Part shown: in pieces, positions 21,701-33,800 of the stretch
Layout of the letters: the number at the start of each line of letters is the position of its first letter
Numbering within the stretch: position 1 is the first letter of the stretch
Source: Pomacea canaliculata
Taxonomy: Eukaryota; Mollusca; Gastropoda; Architaenioglossa; Ampullariidae
Assembly: GCF_003073045.1 (NCBI RefSeq)
Contig: NC_037599.1
Coordinates: 23,812,555-23,876,554, forward strand
Reading direction: 5' to 3'
DNA: 64,000 nucleotides
The notes under the pieces: model-generated
Seen by the model: only the letters and a program-made list of their open reading frames with translations
Databases searched by the model: none
Told to the model about the DNA's origin: nothing
Made by a program: the position numbers and the translations under genes

Positions 21701-24700
21701 TCTGTGGGTAGTAATAAACCACAGGATACTCTATGATGTAAATGAAACAGTGACAGATTAAAAGCATCTGATTTGAATTACAATGTGTTCCTGTCTAAGA
21801 TTTCAGGCCTGAATTTAACCAGTAAAACTCTAAAAATCTTTTCATTTCAAATAACTGTTTTTCCTAGTATGAATACCTCTTGCAGCTTTTGTACTAGCTC
21901 TATCAGTTTCATCATACCACCTAATCTGCTTTATTTAAATATTATTGCACCAGACTTTAAGCCTTTTGGATGAAATATATTTTAAGTAGAGGATTTCTCA
22001 GTCAACGCAAGGAAGCATGCCCTAACTGCCTGCTTTTTTGTTGTTTTTTAATTTTGTTTCCATTTATCTGTCATAAAAGGGTTCCCTAATGCATGAATGT
22101 TTAAGGATAAAATAAGTTAACTAGTTTTAGTACTGCCATAACGGCAGTTACACTTACCAGCTATAACAAACCAACTGAATCTTAACAAAACCATATTCAT
22201 AATCATCATGATACCTATTAGGTGAACAGGCATTATTATGCATGTTAATTACATTACAAAAAAGTGGTGGTAGCACTGTGATATGCAGAAGATTGAAAAT
22301 CTGATTATGTTTCATTTAACAGACTTGGATATACAGTAATAACAGATTTTCCTTTATTTAAAAAAAGAATTGAGTGTTTTGGTTCTACTGTACGTGTGTG
22401 TTGATTCATGTGTGTAGGTGTTTGTGCCCATGCACTGAACTATCAGAATGTGTTTCTCCTCAGCAGCTTTCCATGTTTCTCTGCATGAACACAGGGCTGT
22501 TTCAGAATATAATTTCTTTTCCTCTTTGGCGCAATGGTGTTATCTTAATCAGCGTCCATTTTGCTGTCAAGTGAAGATAGGCTATACAGCCAGCTCATGC
22601 CGATTTCCAGGTCCTAAGAAGGTTTGGCGTCTTTTCAAGGCAAACTGTCATTCTTAGCAGCTCACCAGCTAAAGGTCAGGCCACGGCCAGCAATGTCTAG
22701 CCAGGCAGTCATTCAGTCACATGCCTAGCATTTAATGTTGTGCCCTTTGTACCACACAGAAGCCTGATTGCCGACAATTCACAAAAGACGTTACAAAGAT
22801 CTGAGGGCTTTGCCATTGCTTAATGGTTCTGGAACTTTTGTTATGTTCAGTTTCAGGGGCGTATGAGGGAGGGCGTACTCCTATAGATAGGGTCTGCCTT
22901 TGAGTGCTTACTGCTCTCTCATCGTTCCCTGTCTTTTTATTTTTGGTCAGATCCTGCTGGTGACGAGTCATCGGAACCCAGATCGCTGGGTGGTACCGGG
23001 TGGGGGTATCGAACCTGAAGAGGAGCCACGGATTGCTGCCATGCGGGAGGCCATGGAGGAGGCAGGGGTCAGAGGTCAGATATCTCGGCATCATGGAGTG
23101 TTCGAGGTAAGCAGCTGCCAAAATATGGCGTACCAATTAAAAAATAAATCGCTCCACCAACCACCCACCAGAATTTCGCTGAAGCATTTAGATTGTGTGG
23201 GTGCGCGCGCCAGACTGTAAACTGCGCATTTTTAATTGTTTAATTTAAGTTTTTTTTCGAAGAAGTTTCAGTGGTTTCCTACATAGTCTCCTTCATCCTT
23301 CACTAGCTGTCATTCCTTTAAATTGATTGAATTTTTTTAAGAGTGTATTGGGGTTTAGGGAGAGCGAGAATAATCGAAATGTAAACGAGGGACGGGTGAA
23401 TCTGCTATGTGAGTAGTTGTTATGTACTGTGAATGTGACAGTTCTGATCACCGTATTGTTCGCCGTGAAATTGATAGAAAGTACATGGTCGCACTGAAAG
23501 GGTTCTCTGGCTTTCCAGAAAAATGTACTATTCCTCCTCGCCTCGCCACCTTTTGTGCAGTAAGTGCCCAGGCAGGTATCGTGTTAGCCACTAATTGTGT
23601 GAGATACGCACTCAGTGAGAGTAGTTCAGTGGCGGGCCATTCTCGCATGCCTCCCCGCTTCTCCTACCTTGTCCGTAAACAAAACAAAACAAAACAAAAT
23701 AGAATAAAATTTGATGGCTCATTAAGCATGCTTATGAGGTTCAATAAACTTGCAGGCACACACTTCTCACACAGAAGTGGAATAGCTGCCTTTGTTTAGC
23801 TGTAATGTTGTGTGTAACAAGCGGCTTAATGGATTATGCTGCTGTGCCAGACATAATGTTGATGTAATATCAAAAAGGACCTAGACAATAAGCTTAAGAA
23901 ATTCAAAATATGTTGAGGTATCTGCCAGAACACAAACTTCAAAAAAGAAACCAGCCCAAAAACTTAAGGCTGGCAAATGCCTACGGCATGGCGCATTCTC
24001 TTTATCTTTTTCGATGATGTCATGAGTTATTCTTTCATTCTCCTCCACATCTTTTTGCTTTTGCCAACTATCCAGTATTTTTTCCCCCTTCCTATCAAGT
24101 GGGCTTCCTTTAGGTTTCTTTCCTTTTTTTCCTTTCCATCCATCTCAATAAACAGCCTTTCTTTCTGTTCAACTTGCCGAGCAAGCGTCTTTTCTTTCTT
24201 TCCAGCCATCTCAACAGGCAGCCTTTCAGTCGTTTTTCCTCGCAGACGATCACTGATGTGTAGGTTGTATGGGGCACCTTTGACGACCTTGAAGCCTTAT
24301 CATTGCCTCACTCAGGTGTTGTGTCACTAATGACCTGTAATCTGTTTCGGGTCGACTCCAAGGTGGGCGTCGTTGGGGTCCCTCCTTGTAAGGGCGGATG
24401 GTCGCAGACTAAGCGCATGTCATCGCCGCGCGATTGTGACAGGCCCTCCATGACTTGGGGACTGCCACTCCATGGGATTGTGACCAGGCAGCCAGGTCAT
24501 ACTTCTGAGAGTTTTAAAGTGACAATACGTGAAAACGGAAGGTAGTGCCTCTGGTCTGTTAACAGCAGTTTTGTTGCTATTATTAATAATGACAAGCGGG
24601 TTGATCTCTCCATTAAACTATTCAGAGGCTTACTAGTGTAGTCTTCCCTGGAAACCATCCAGATCTGGTGTTTGGTTGTTCGCTGTGCCACACTTTCATT

Positions 24701-27700
24701 CCCCACATATATATATGTTAACAGATTTTGGCCAGCCGGAAGATATTTGACAGTTAATAGTTTGAGTGTGAACACAAAAACTATGAAGATATGGATCAGA
24801 CTAGACCGAGGATAGAGTCGTGATCTCTTGACTGGTGGCTGGCTCGTCCATTGTTCGCCAGATGGCTCCTGTGTACGGCAAACCCTTCCCTAGGGACTAA
24901 CCCCCGTGCAGTGCGCTAATGCCCGCCAAACATCATTCAGCTTAAGTGTGCGACTTCACGGCGAAGACACGGCTCAAGGGTGAGAGTGTTTGCGCAATCA
25001 AGCAAGAGCCTCTTTATTTTGATGAACAAACGGCACCCGGAGCTTGGACCCGAGACACACTCGATAGGCGAGAACGGTCGCTGCTCCTGGCCGTTGACAA
25101 AAGCGCTGCAACAGCGAGCCTGCAGCTCAAGGCAGACAAAGGGCCGAGAGTTGTCTGGAGCCGCCTGCTATTTCATTAGCAATTTCCTTATGACTAATGA
25201 CTGGACAGCTTACAGCAGCAGCCTCCGACGAGGATGGTTCTGCAACACGCGGGGAGGCAGGGTGGTGTGGGGGTAGATGGGTGAAAGCTAGGACCGGAGA
25301 GAGGAGGTAGGCAGCCGTATCGATCTCCACAGACAACTCCCCCGGCACCCCTCCTCTCCCCCCTCCCTTTCGTCTATCCAAGCCCAGCCTGCCGCCGCCG
25401 CCGCCACCACCACCCCAACCACCACCACTTTCAAAAGTGATCTGGAATCTCATTAACCGACCCAGCCACCACACACTGCTGCCGTCTCTGGAATCCAGCA
25501 ACGGAGGTGGAACCGGGGGTTCGGAGGAGGAACGACAGACAAAATGGAAGTAGTTTGAATGGCACTGCGGGTCTACACAAGAAAGACCACCTTGCTTGTT
25601 TATTCAGGTCTGCTCTTGTGCTGGTCTTTCGCTGTTTGCTTGCTGGTTTAAAACGGGATCAAGATCGAATATGCAATTTTTGAAAGAGAGAGATTGGACA
25701 GGTAGGGTGGTTTTTGTAAAAGATAGTTGAGGATGCAGGATATACAGCACCCCCACCATGCCTATCACGCAGATGAATCGCTTGCTAAGCCAGCAGCAGG
25801 AAGTAGGGCGACTTGACGGTGTAGACGGTAGCTCATAGATCGTCGTGATGGCCTTCATATTGACAGATCGCCCCTGGACGATGGGTCCAGAACTGCTGTG
25901 CGGCTAGTGAGAGAGAGACCCGCCTGGCTCACAGCTACAGCAGGGTCGCTGTACCCCGAATGTCGGGGAACGACCACTGTAGATCGGGGTGCCACAGTCG
26001 CTGCCCAGAAAGACGATTGTCTCTACACACAGACCATAATTCCTTGTCCAAGCCCTCTACCCAACACGAGCGAACACCTTTCGGTCGTCCACACAGTCCT
26101 GCAAGAAGACATCTCGAACACAGTGTAAACGGTGGTCGCAAAGTCTTTTAGCAAAGCTTGAGGCAAGCTGCAGACGGCCAGGAGCGCTGGTAAACTTGAG
26201 CTTTTCAACGAGATGTACGACCCCGCGGTGAGGCGGGTGGCGTACCCGCTTATCTGGCAGAAAGCAGCGGGAAAATTGACGCGGTACAGGATTACTTAAT
26301 AAAGCAGGGTTTACTGCCTCCTTAATCCACGTGCTGTGAACTCGCCAACAAATTAGCCGTTAACTTCAGGAAACTACTGCGCCTTTCCTTTCTTTCTTTT
26401 TTGCACGCTTGAAGGAGCTGAGACTGTGATGATAGGTGTCAAAAGTTCGTAACCATGACAGCAAAACTATTCTGGGACTAGATCGTTTGAAGGTCACCCA
26501 CCCACTTGTTTGCAACAGCCTCACTTCTTCCTCCCTCCTCTCTCTCTACAAACACCCTTGTGCGCCTCTGTATCATTCACTCTCAAAACAAAATGATGGA
26601 TCGGACAAATTTTATTCTGTATTGTAGACTAACTAGACTCGGTGCACGACATCGCCAGGCAATTTGCCATGAGAACTCTTCCAACTGTGATTTTACGGTT
26701 AACTTTCAGCCTGTTGCAGAGTCAAGTGTGATGAGTGATGGACACGCGGGGCCTCCGTGTAACGAAATAATGAAACACTTCTACTCTCACACTTGCTGCC
26801 CCTTTTCAAACTGATTGACTTTGACATCTCAGTCACTGCACTCTTGGTACCCCTTCACAAATATGTCGAGTTGACATTCAGTTGTTTGCAATTGTTGATG
26901 CCCTTTCTCCGACTTACTGAGTTTCTTCTCAGTTAAAGCAACAGTAGGTAGAGGAGGGGGAGTGATGTTTCAGGTAGAAGGGGTGTACATAATGTGTTGA
27001 TGTGCCTGTGTTGTCCCGTCTCCCGGCCTTTCGCCCCGCCTTCGCCCCCTTTCTTTTCCTGTCTTTCTCAAATTACAACATTGTCCCAGTTTTCTCTGCC
27101 ATGGTATACAACTGGTTGTCCATGGTATTTTTTCCCCCTTACCTTTGGAGCCACAGGTAACATCTAGAATGGGGAAAATAAAACACTGTGAAGACAAATA
27201 TACCATCCATCATAGTTTATGACCTCAGTTGAGACAAAAAGAGAGAAAAATATTCCATCTGAGTTTGGTAAGGCACAAACAAACACACATTGTCACAGTT
27301 TGTTTTATTGTCAGATTTAGTCCATCTTGGCATACGGGGACATGAACATGGGATATATTCTTGTACTCTTGGTAGAGACGATAGCTGATTGGTTAGATCG
27401 CACTGGTTCAAAACCTGTGTAGCTAAACTCCCTTCTCCTCGCTGACAAGCTGGGAGGAATGGACACCTGACTCCAAAGAGAGTTTGGGAAGGTAAAGCAG
27501 CGAGGAAGAGATGGGCACAGCCCTCATGTGAAGCTGAAAGTGGGGTCTCTAATAACTCCTCATTCCCTGCTTAGCTATAAAAAAAGGATGATCTTTACTG
27601 TTCTATTGGGAAAAAGAGATGGTAGAGAAGTGTAACCATAAGAGAAGAAACAAAGCTCGGTGGGTTATCAGCTTCATGTCTCCCTGCTCTTGTTATTCAG

Positions 27701-30700
27701 AGAAGTATAAAACAATAGTCTCTTGTCCCCAGCCTGCTCTTGGCCCGCTAATTGCAAATCTGAAGCAGACTGAAGAGAAAGCATTGCAACAGGAAGAAAA
27801 GATGGATGAAAGACAAATGGAAAATCACTTTTAGACCTGATGTAGGATAAACAGGCAATCTGGCAGAAGGAGTTGATTACAGTTCGTTCACTCAGTATAG
27901 CTAGAGAGCCCTGCCTATAGCTGCTACTGCGGTCCTTGTAGGATTCGACAAGCATCCAGCCATCCACCCTGGAAGGCCGCGCTCAGAGCATCTTGTCCTT
28001 TTCCATGCTGGCTCAACTCACAACAAGTGTGACCCATGTCCCAGTATCATTTTGTTCAGCATAGGACAAGAAGTGCAGTACAAGGTTGAAAGACGCTCAG
28101 GCAGAGAAGCAGGTGTTGGCAAATCCCTCCATTGTTGTCCTTGAGTTTGTACCCTTTCTAATCACTGGTCTGATAGCTCCTGCCAGTCCCAGTGGAGGAC
28201 CCATCTGCTAGACTTTGAGCGGCCTGCACGCTGCTTGTAGAGCAACTTCCCTACAGCTCGTTTGCCGCTTTAGAATTCTGTCATATCAGTCGATAATTCA
28301 GTTGGTAATAATAATGATGATAAAGGAACGATCACCAGTAGCCTTCTGTGCCATTGTGTGCGCCTCTAATACCCTTCACCAAAGCTTACCTTCCAGCATT
28401 ACCTCAGCAAGCAGGTTATAAATATAAATGAAAAGCATTTACACAGTCCCCTCTCTGGCAGTGAGCTCAGTGGGTTAAGGAAAAGAGCAGCACTGAAACA
28501 CACAGTAACACAACTGTGCCAGCCACAAGTTGCAAACTACATAACAGAGTGGGAAGATGGTGGGGGGTGGGTAAGATGATGGGAAGAAGAGCAGACTACT
28601 ATTTGATTTTATGCAACTGAGGTAGGCTTGACATATTGAAATATAAATGCTATACATGTAGTTACTTTGCATGGACATCAATATTTATTTGATAACTTGA
28701 GAAATTTTCTTTTTACAAAAATAGCCTTTAAAAAATATACATTTTTGATGGGGTAAGTATGCAGAGCAAGGGCAGGATAAGAATGTGCACCTTACTCTTT
28801 GCATGATGGTTCACCTTGTTTTGAAGCTGATGAATAGCAGAGGAGAATGCGAAAGGTACCATTGTTCTGTGCAGCTTTGAGAACAGTATTATGTACATTA
28901 TTTTGTGTGGTGGGGTGACTGGGTGTAGGTATATGAAGGAATGATAGAGTACATGTGTAGGAAAAGGGGAGGCTTTGGAGGGGTGATACACAGGTTTAGG
29001 CAGGTAATTTCCTAAATCAAATTGTTCAAAAATTTTAGAAAACAGATTAGAGCAGACAGGATTTATTTTGACTAATTTGTCTTTGTTGATATCTTAGCCT
29101 GTTACTTTTAAATTGAAGGTGTTTCTTCACCCATTTAACAATGTAAGTACACAGATGTTAATGATTTCCATCTTGTTTTTCTCAAAGAAGCTTATTTATG
29201 CATTCCCTAAGATCTGAACTAGTTCACAGCCATTTAAATAACATGAGCTGTGCTGCTGTCATTTTCATCATTTTACAAAACTCACATCTGCATCATGGTA
29301 TATGTCATTTTCTGACTCTCCAGCCACTTGAGACTTTGCTGTGCATCATAAAAGAAACAGTTTTTAAATTTTGTAGCATTACTAATTTTATTGCTTTCCA
29401 AGATTTCAAAACTGTTTCTTTTACATTATAGCAAAGTGTTGTATGGTGATCATAGCCATGGCCTGAAACTTTATTGTTGCCCCAGAAGTTAGTATTACAG
29501 ATGAGGTCTGGGCCTGTTTGTTGTTTTAAAAAACCCAACATTGCCTCCTTCCTCCCTATCCCTCCATCCTCCCTATCCCTCCATATATTGCTTGCACATA
29601 CCCTTGGCCACTGCTGTATGTGACACCAGTGTTACAGGTGTGGCTATAGATTACTTTTATGGTGATTGTGTATGGGTGCAGAAGTGACAATGACAGGGGA
29701 GGGGAGGCAGAGAGGTTAGAATAATCGCATACAGCATGCTTTCACCAGTGTATCACTTTGACAGCGGTGCCTAAACCATGAACCTAACATACTAGAATGA
29801 GTGACTTAGTATGCAAGCAGATAGTTTTTGTGACTTTTGGTATACCGTGCTTGCAGCGATAAATCATTCCTCTAAGCACCATGTGGAATAATATGTCTGG
29901 GTTAGTCAAATTCAGCTCCCTTAAGTTTTTTTCCCTGTTATTTTCTGAGATTATTATGGGCTGTTGCATTGCCATCATAATGGAAGTACAGTGTCCATTT
30001 TCTTCTCTTTTGACATCTGGGAGGTTTTATATCATTTGTGTGTCTTTTTTTTTTTTTTTCTCAAATGTGCATCTGTACATGCATATGAATAATAGATGTA
30101 AACTTAAGACATCAGTACTATAATTATTCTAAATTAAAAAAAGTTGTCTTTTTAAAAAGATGATTCAGAATAAACATAAAATATGAATGTGTGCACACAG
30201 ACATGTACATTTGCACACTCACATATAGATATTATTTGGTATTTTTCACTGCTTTAGCGTTAGTGCTTTTTGGTGTACAGAACAAGGATCGCAAGAACAG
30301 AACCTGGGTGTATATATTCCATGTTGAAGAGCTGCTAGATCATTGGGATGACCTCCAGCGCATCAGTAAGTCTTGAAAAGGGGGCTTTTCTTACAGTATC
30401 TTATTGCTGGAGAGTCAAATGAGCTCTTTCTTTCATCACCAGTTTTTCAAATCTCTCTTGTCTTAATGCACTTTATGGAGGCTACTCAAAGTTAATTATA
30501 GTACAAACATCTTTAAAAAGCAGGCAGCTTTTAACATTAGTTATAGGTCAAGAACCTGCAAGACTTTCCTCATCACAATTTTTACTAAACTGTTTGCAGT
30601 TAGAATAACATATTCTACATATTTGACTGAACTTTAAAGTTAAGAAATTGATTCAGGTGGAAGGGGAACATAGAAAGCTTAGATGCATCTTTCTGTTCAA

Positions 30701-30872
30701 TTCAGTAGCCTTATAAAATGATGAAACATTTTACTTGCATTGCTCTTTTTTTTCCTCAGATCGAAAGCGGCAGTGGTTTTCTCTAGCGGATGCCAGAGCC
30801 GTCCTGTTGCTGCATAAGCCTGCCTTGGCCGCATACATTGAACCTCTTCTTGATCAGCGAGCAATGAGTTGA
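18783..30872 (+). CDS. NUDT3: Diphosphoinositol polyphosphate phosphohydrolase (Nudix), 4 exons
   Basis: This Nudix hydrolase removes the beta-phosphate from inositol pyrophosphates and can act on diadenosine polyphosphates; family members are cytosolic or nuclear. Exons with matching phases: 18783-18881, 22951-23106, 30281-30365, 30760-30872, 453 nt in total (150 aa). The protein opens with the family hallmark VRTYDEDGFKRRAACLCF, then DRWVVPGGG, then a Nudix box with G51, E57, R65-E66, E69-E70 and G72. Only the residue after RE (A67, usually V) is unusual. Exon 3 supplies KNRTWVYIFHVEE and exon 4 RKRQWFSLADA. It is shorter at the C terminus than vertebrate NUDT3 (172 aa). The sequence does not separate NUDT3 from NUDT4; a single invertebrate orthologue of both is likely. 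Introns 1 (4 kb) and 2 (7 kb) hold repeats and a GC-rich island. Confidence 0.93.
19754..20249. mobile_element. Old MITE-like element in NUDT intron 1
   Basis: The left end GTACAGTGATCCCTTGTTTA and the reverse complement of the right end GTGCATAGTAATACCTCGCC are related but diverged inverted repeats. Inside them CCGCAATAACCGAAAATCCG near the left mirrors GCCGCGAATAATTTTTCCC near the right. The arrangement matches a widespread class of animal MITEs with a 'gcgataaccgaaatccgcg' core. No coding frame. Confidence 0.45.
20250..22950. other. Remainder of NUDT intron 1
   Basis: Plain AT-rich intron with short homopolymer runs and a poly-C stretch at about 21238-21250. It ends in a clean acceptor (TTTTTGGTCAG) at 22950. 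No exon or element was recognised. Confidence 0.5.
23677..23700. repeat. (AAAAC)n microsatellite
   Basis: About five tandem AAAAC units in NUDT intron 2. Confidence 0.8.
24300..26330. other. GC-rich, CpG-containing island in NUDT intron 2
   Basis: Base composition shifts sharply here: many CGs, a (CCG)n/(CCA)n run at 25390-25430, and blocks such as GGCGGGTGGCGTACCCGC at 26232. It is unlike the AT-rich intron on either side. It could be a promoter or first exon of an antisense or intronic transcript, or a set of GC-rich mobile elements; no inverted or direct terminal repeats were found. An antisense frame at 25604-25858 is listed separately. Confidence 0.45.
25604..25858 (-). CDS. Uncertain antisense ORF, type II membrane-like
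   Basis: An 84-codon frame whose ATG lies in the GC-rich island. Residues 1-26 are short and polar with basic W-L-S-K-R-F, followed by a hydrophobic stretch ICVIGMVGVLYIL (about 30-42). A short lumenal-looking tail of about 40 residues follows to a TGA. That is the outline of a type II membrane protein or signal anchor. No homology is recognised and no convincing splice donor ends the frame, so it could equally be chance. It lies within NUDT intron 2 on the opposite strand. Confidence 0.2.
   Translation of the reverse strand: MKAITTIYELPSTPSSRPTSCCWLSKRFICVIGMVGVLYILHPQLSFTKTTLPVQSLSFKNCIFDLDPVLNQQANSERPAQEQT
27372..27595 (+). mobile_element. SINE-like sequence with pol III box remnants
   Basis: TAGCTGATTGG (27382-27392) resembles a tRNA A box and GGTTCAAAACC (27405-27415) fits the B-box consensus, followed by a GC-richer body of about 170 bp ending near TAGCTATAAAAAAAGG. 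The A-to-B spacing is only 12 bp, much less than in a tRNA, so the head would have to be deleted or the match is chance. It lies in NUDT intron 2. Confidence 0.3.
29333..29437. repeat. Imperfect hairpin, about 45-bp arms
   Basis: ACTTTGCT...TAAAAGAAACAGTTTT...AAAT on the left (from 29333) pairs with the reverse complement of the right arm (ending 29437), including a perfect 16-bp core. The loop is about 10-15 bases around ATTACTAATTTT. It lies in NUDT intron 2, 0.85 kb before exon 3. It may be a MITE remnant or a structured RNA. Confidence 0.55.
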
Positions 30873-33800
30873 TCAAGCAAAACATTGGTCTTTCTTACTT
30901 CCAGGGTAGACTGCTTCACGTGTTTGAGCTTCCCCTCACCCCCATTAAGAACACCATTTATTCATCGTCGCCGAACAGGGTCCATCATTTTCTTTGGTCT
31001 CATTTTTAGTTGTGACCTGCCTTCACTCTCCTTCCCACCTCCATGGAATCAAAATCCAAAGCAAGGTAGTCAGCTAAAAATTGGAGAAAGACCATGTGAA
31101 CGTCTACCATGAAGCTGAGTGACTAGAAAACATGATCATGGCCACACTATAGGAGATGATGGCTGCACTGGTTGTGGAAAGTAAACAATTCAGCAAGATT
31201 GGATGACTGTTGTACATTAGTGATACTGCTTTGTAATAATTTCATGGATTCGGAGTTTTGAATAGTGCATTATTATTTATTGAAAGGGAACAAGCTCTGC
31301 GAGAAAATGTTAATGTATGAGGACAGGGTTACATGGGTGGATTTGTGTGGCGATTTTTTTTTTTTTGAGTCAGGTTGCAAGCCTAAAGTGTTCGTGGGCT
31401 TATGCAACAGGAGCAATTTGTGGATAGTCTTCATACAGTAGTTGGAGATCATTGTCAACAGCTTTAATGTTGTCACTTGGAAGTGACCAAATTTTGGTGT
31501 GTGCTCAATTGTGAACGATGAGGTTTGTGGATGTAAAGCAAAGTTTATAAAAATGCAAGAAATTGCTTTGCTGGATAATGGATTGGTGTGTGTTTGTGTG
31601 TGTTGGGGGTGACAGAATGCATGAAAAATGGACACTACAAATAAATTTTTCATACTAGTGTAGTTATGCACATGCTAACAGAGAAAACATTTTAATCATA
31701 TAATGCCCGAGTATTTTGCATTCATATCCTTTGTAAGACTGGAATTGTTTCTATATAGTATAATTAGTCAATACCACAAAGCGCACAAGTTGAAAATCTT
31801 GCTCTCAGAACTCTTTTTCAGTTTCCTAGAAATGTAAGAGGTCCATATACCACTGACACATGCACAAATTTTGGCTTTACAGGGGAAGTCATTCATCTAA
31901 GTAAACAGACGGATTTATAATAATAACTTAAAGAAGCACAATATTTACATGGGTACTGCAAAGTATTAAGCATGCCGACTGGCATGTAGTGTTTCAATTT
32001 ACAGATAAAGCACAAAGTGAACTCTGTGGTAGAAGAAAGTGTTTCCCACCAAGGGGACTGTTGAAGAAAGAGTGAAATTTGGTATTTGACCATACTTGTG
32101 CTTGCTGCTTTATCAGATCTTTCTCATGTCTGTTGGCCTAGGATGTGCAAGATTTGCTACTCATTCATGTTGTCCAGACATTGCAGTTTTTGTTTCTTGT
32201 CAGAATGATTTCTGTATCAATTTACAGTGGAAGCATCCTCCTTGCTCTGACAATTTCTTTGTAACCTGCCTCACTGGGTCTTTTTATAGTTTGCTTGTAA
32301 AAAGAAACAAAGGGCATTTACTACAGCAGGACTTAAGTTTACTTGCATAACTGATAAGTAGAATGAAAGTATTTGAAATTTTTAAAAGCATCAGGGTTAA
32401 TTTGTTAACGTTTCTAAGGTTATTCAAATGCCTCCACCTCTTCTAATCTCCCCCAGCAATTTCTAGTCAGTCACTGACTTAACATGTGTCTGGTAATTTG
32501 AGGGGTGGAAATGAGATGATGAAGTACTCAGTATATCCCAATAGATGCTACCATGTTTCCCCCAAAATAAGACTTGGTTTTATATTAATTTTTGCTCCAA
32601 AAGAAACATCATGGCTTATTTTCAGGGGATGTCATTTTTTGTGTACAGTCGTGTTATCTTCTGGAATGTCATCATAATTAAAAGGTTATTTATAAGTATC
32701 ATTACTTTGTAATGCAATACATCCATTCCATGTTTCAACAGACAAAATAATTCTGGTTGCCAATCTTAACTAGGGTTAAACTTGGAGGAGGGTTTATATC
32801 ACAGTCTAAGCCTTATTTTCAGGGAAACATGGTAGTTATGAGATCATCTGCTCAGTGTTTGTGATAGTCTCCAATGTTTCTCAGCTTATTCTAGTACATT
32901 CATGTTCATATGTGTAAGGGCTGAGATGCTTTCTTGGCCATTTGTTTTTGTTTTTTTTTTTCAGGGGTGGGTTCCTATATTTTCCTGTACATACAAATGC
33001 CTACAGTTTTCAGAGGGAAGATTCACCTAATAGGTGTTTTGAATGGTAAAGTAATCTTTCCGCCATCTTACAACTTGTCCAGAAGATGGCTTAGTTAACT
33101 GTTGGTCTTGTTCACAGATAACACACAGAAGCAACAAAGCTGTTTGCTATTGTTGTGCCTGCATTGTTATTTAATATCTGTTTAAGACCAAACAAAACCA
33201 TAGCTGATGCTTTTTTGTGATATTTAGACTTGCCCATTCATGGATTCCACATATTGTTTCAAATGGGTTTATAAGGTGTGCAGTCCTGCCTATTTCTAAA
33301 GGTATTTTCAAAGTTGGATATTCTGATTTGTTATTAACGAGATCTTGAATAATAAAAACAAAGTTTGCATATCATTTCAGTGTTTAAATAACCTGGCTCT
33401 TGTGATTTTGAAAAATAAAATATTAAAATGTTGCTTCATTAATAAGAATGGGATAAATGTTTACATTAATTGGCACATTATTTGCAATGTAAAATAGCCA
33501 GAAAATAACTTGATATTGCATGAAGCAAAGTGTTACACCAGTTCCAGCTGAAATAAGATATTTGTCCTAGTTATACGCAACTGGATGTAATTACAATTGC
33601 CTCAGCAATCGTAGGGCCAAGTCAAAGACAGGAGACATTCAACATTTCTAACAGCTCTTTAAATTGGTACATAGAAGTTACCAAAATGCACTAAGGGTAT
33701 GCAAATACATTGTATTTGTAAATAATATCTATGCTTTTATGTATATAAATGTGCATATGTGTGTGCACATGTCCTTTCCCATGTTTTGATGTATGTACAT

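Noticed and set aside
24840..25200. A third LTR with an AATAAA-like motif on the minus strand
   Set aside because: No TG...CA ends with a target duplication could be found, so it is kept only as part of the GC-rich island.
25127..25501. 124-codon minus-strand frame with a glycine run
   Set aside because: The glycine run is the translation of a (CCG/CCA)n microsatellite; no other support.
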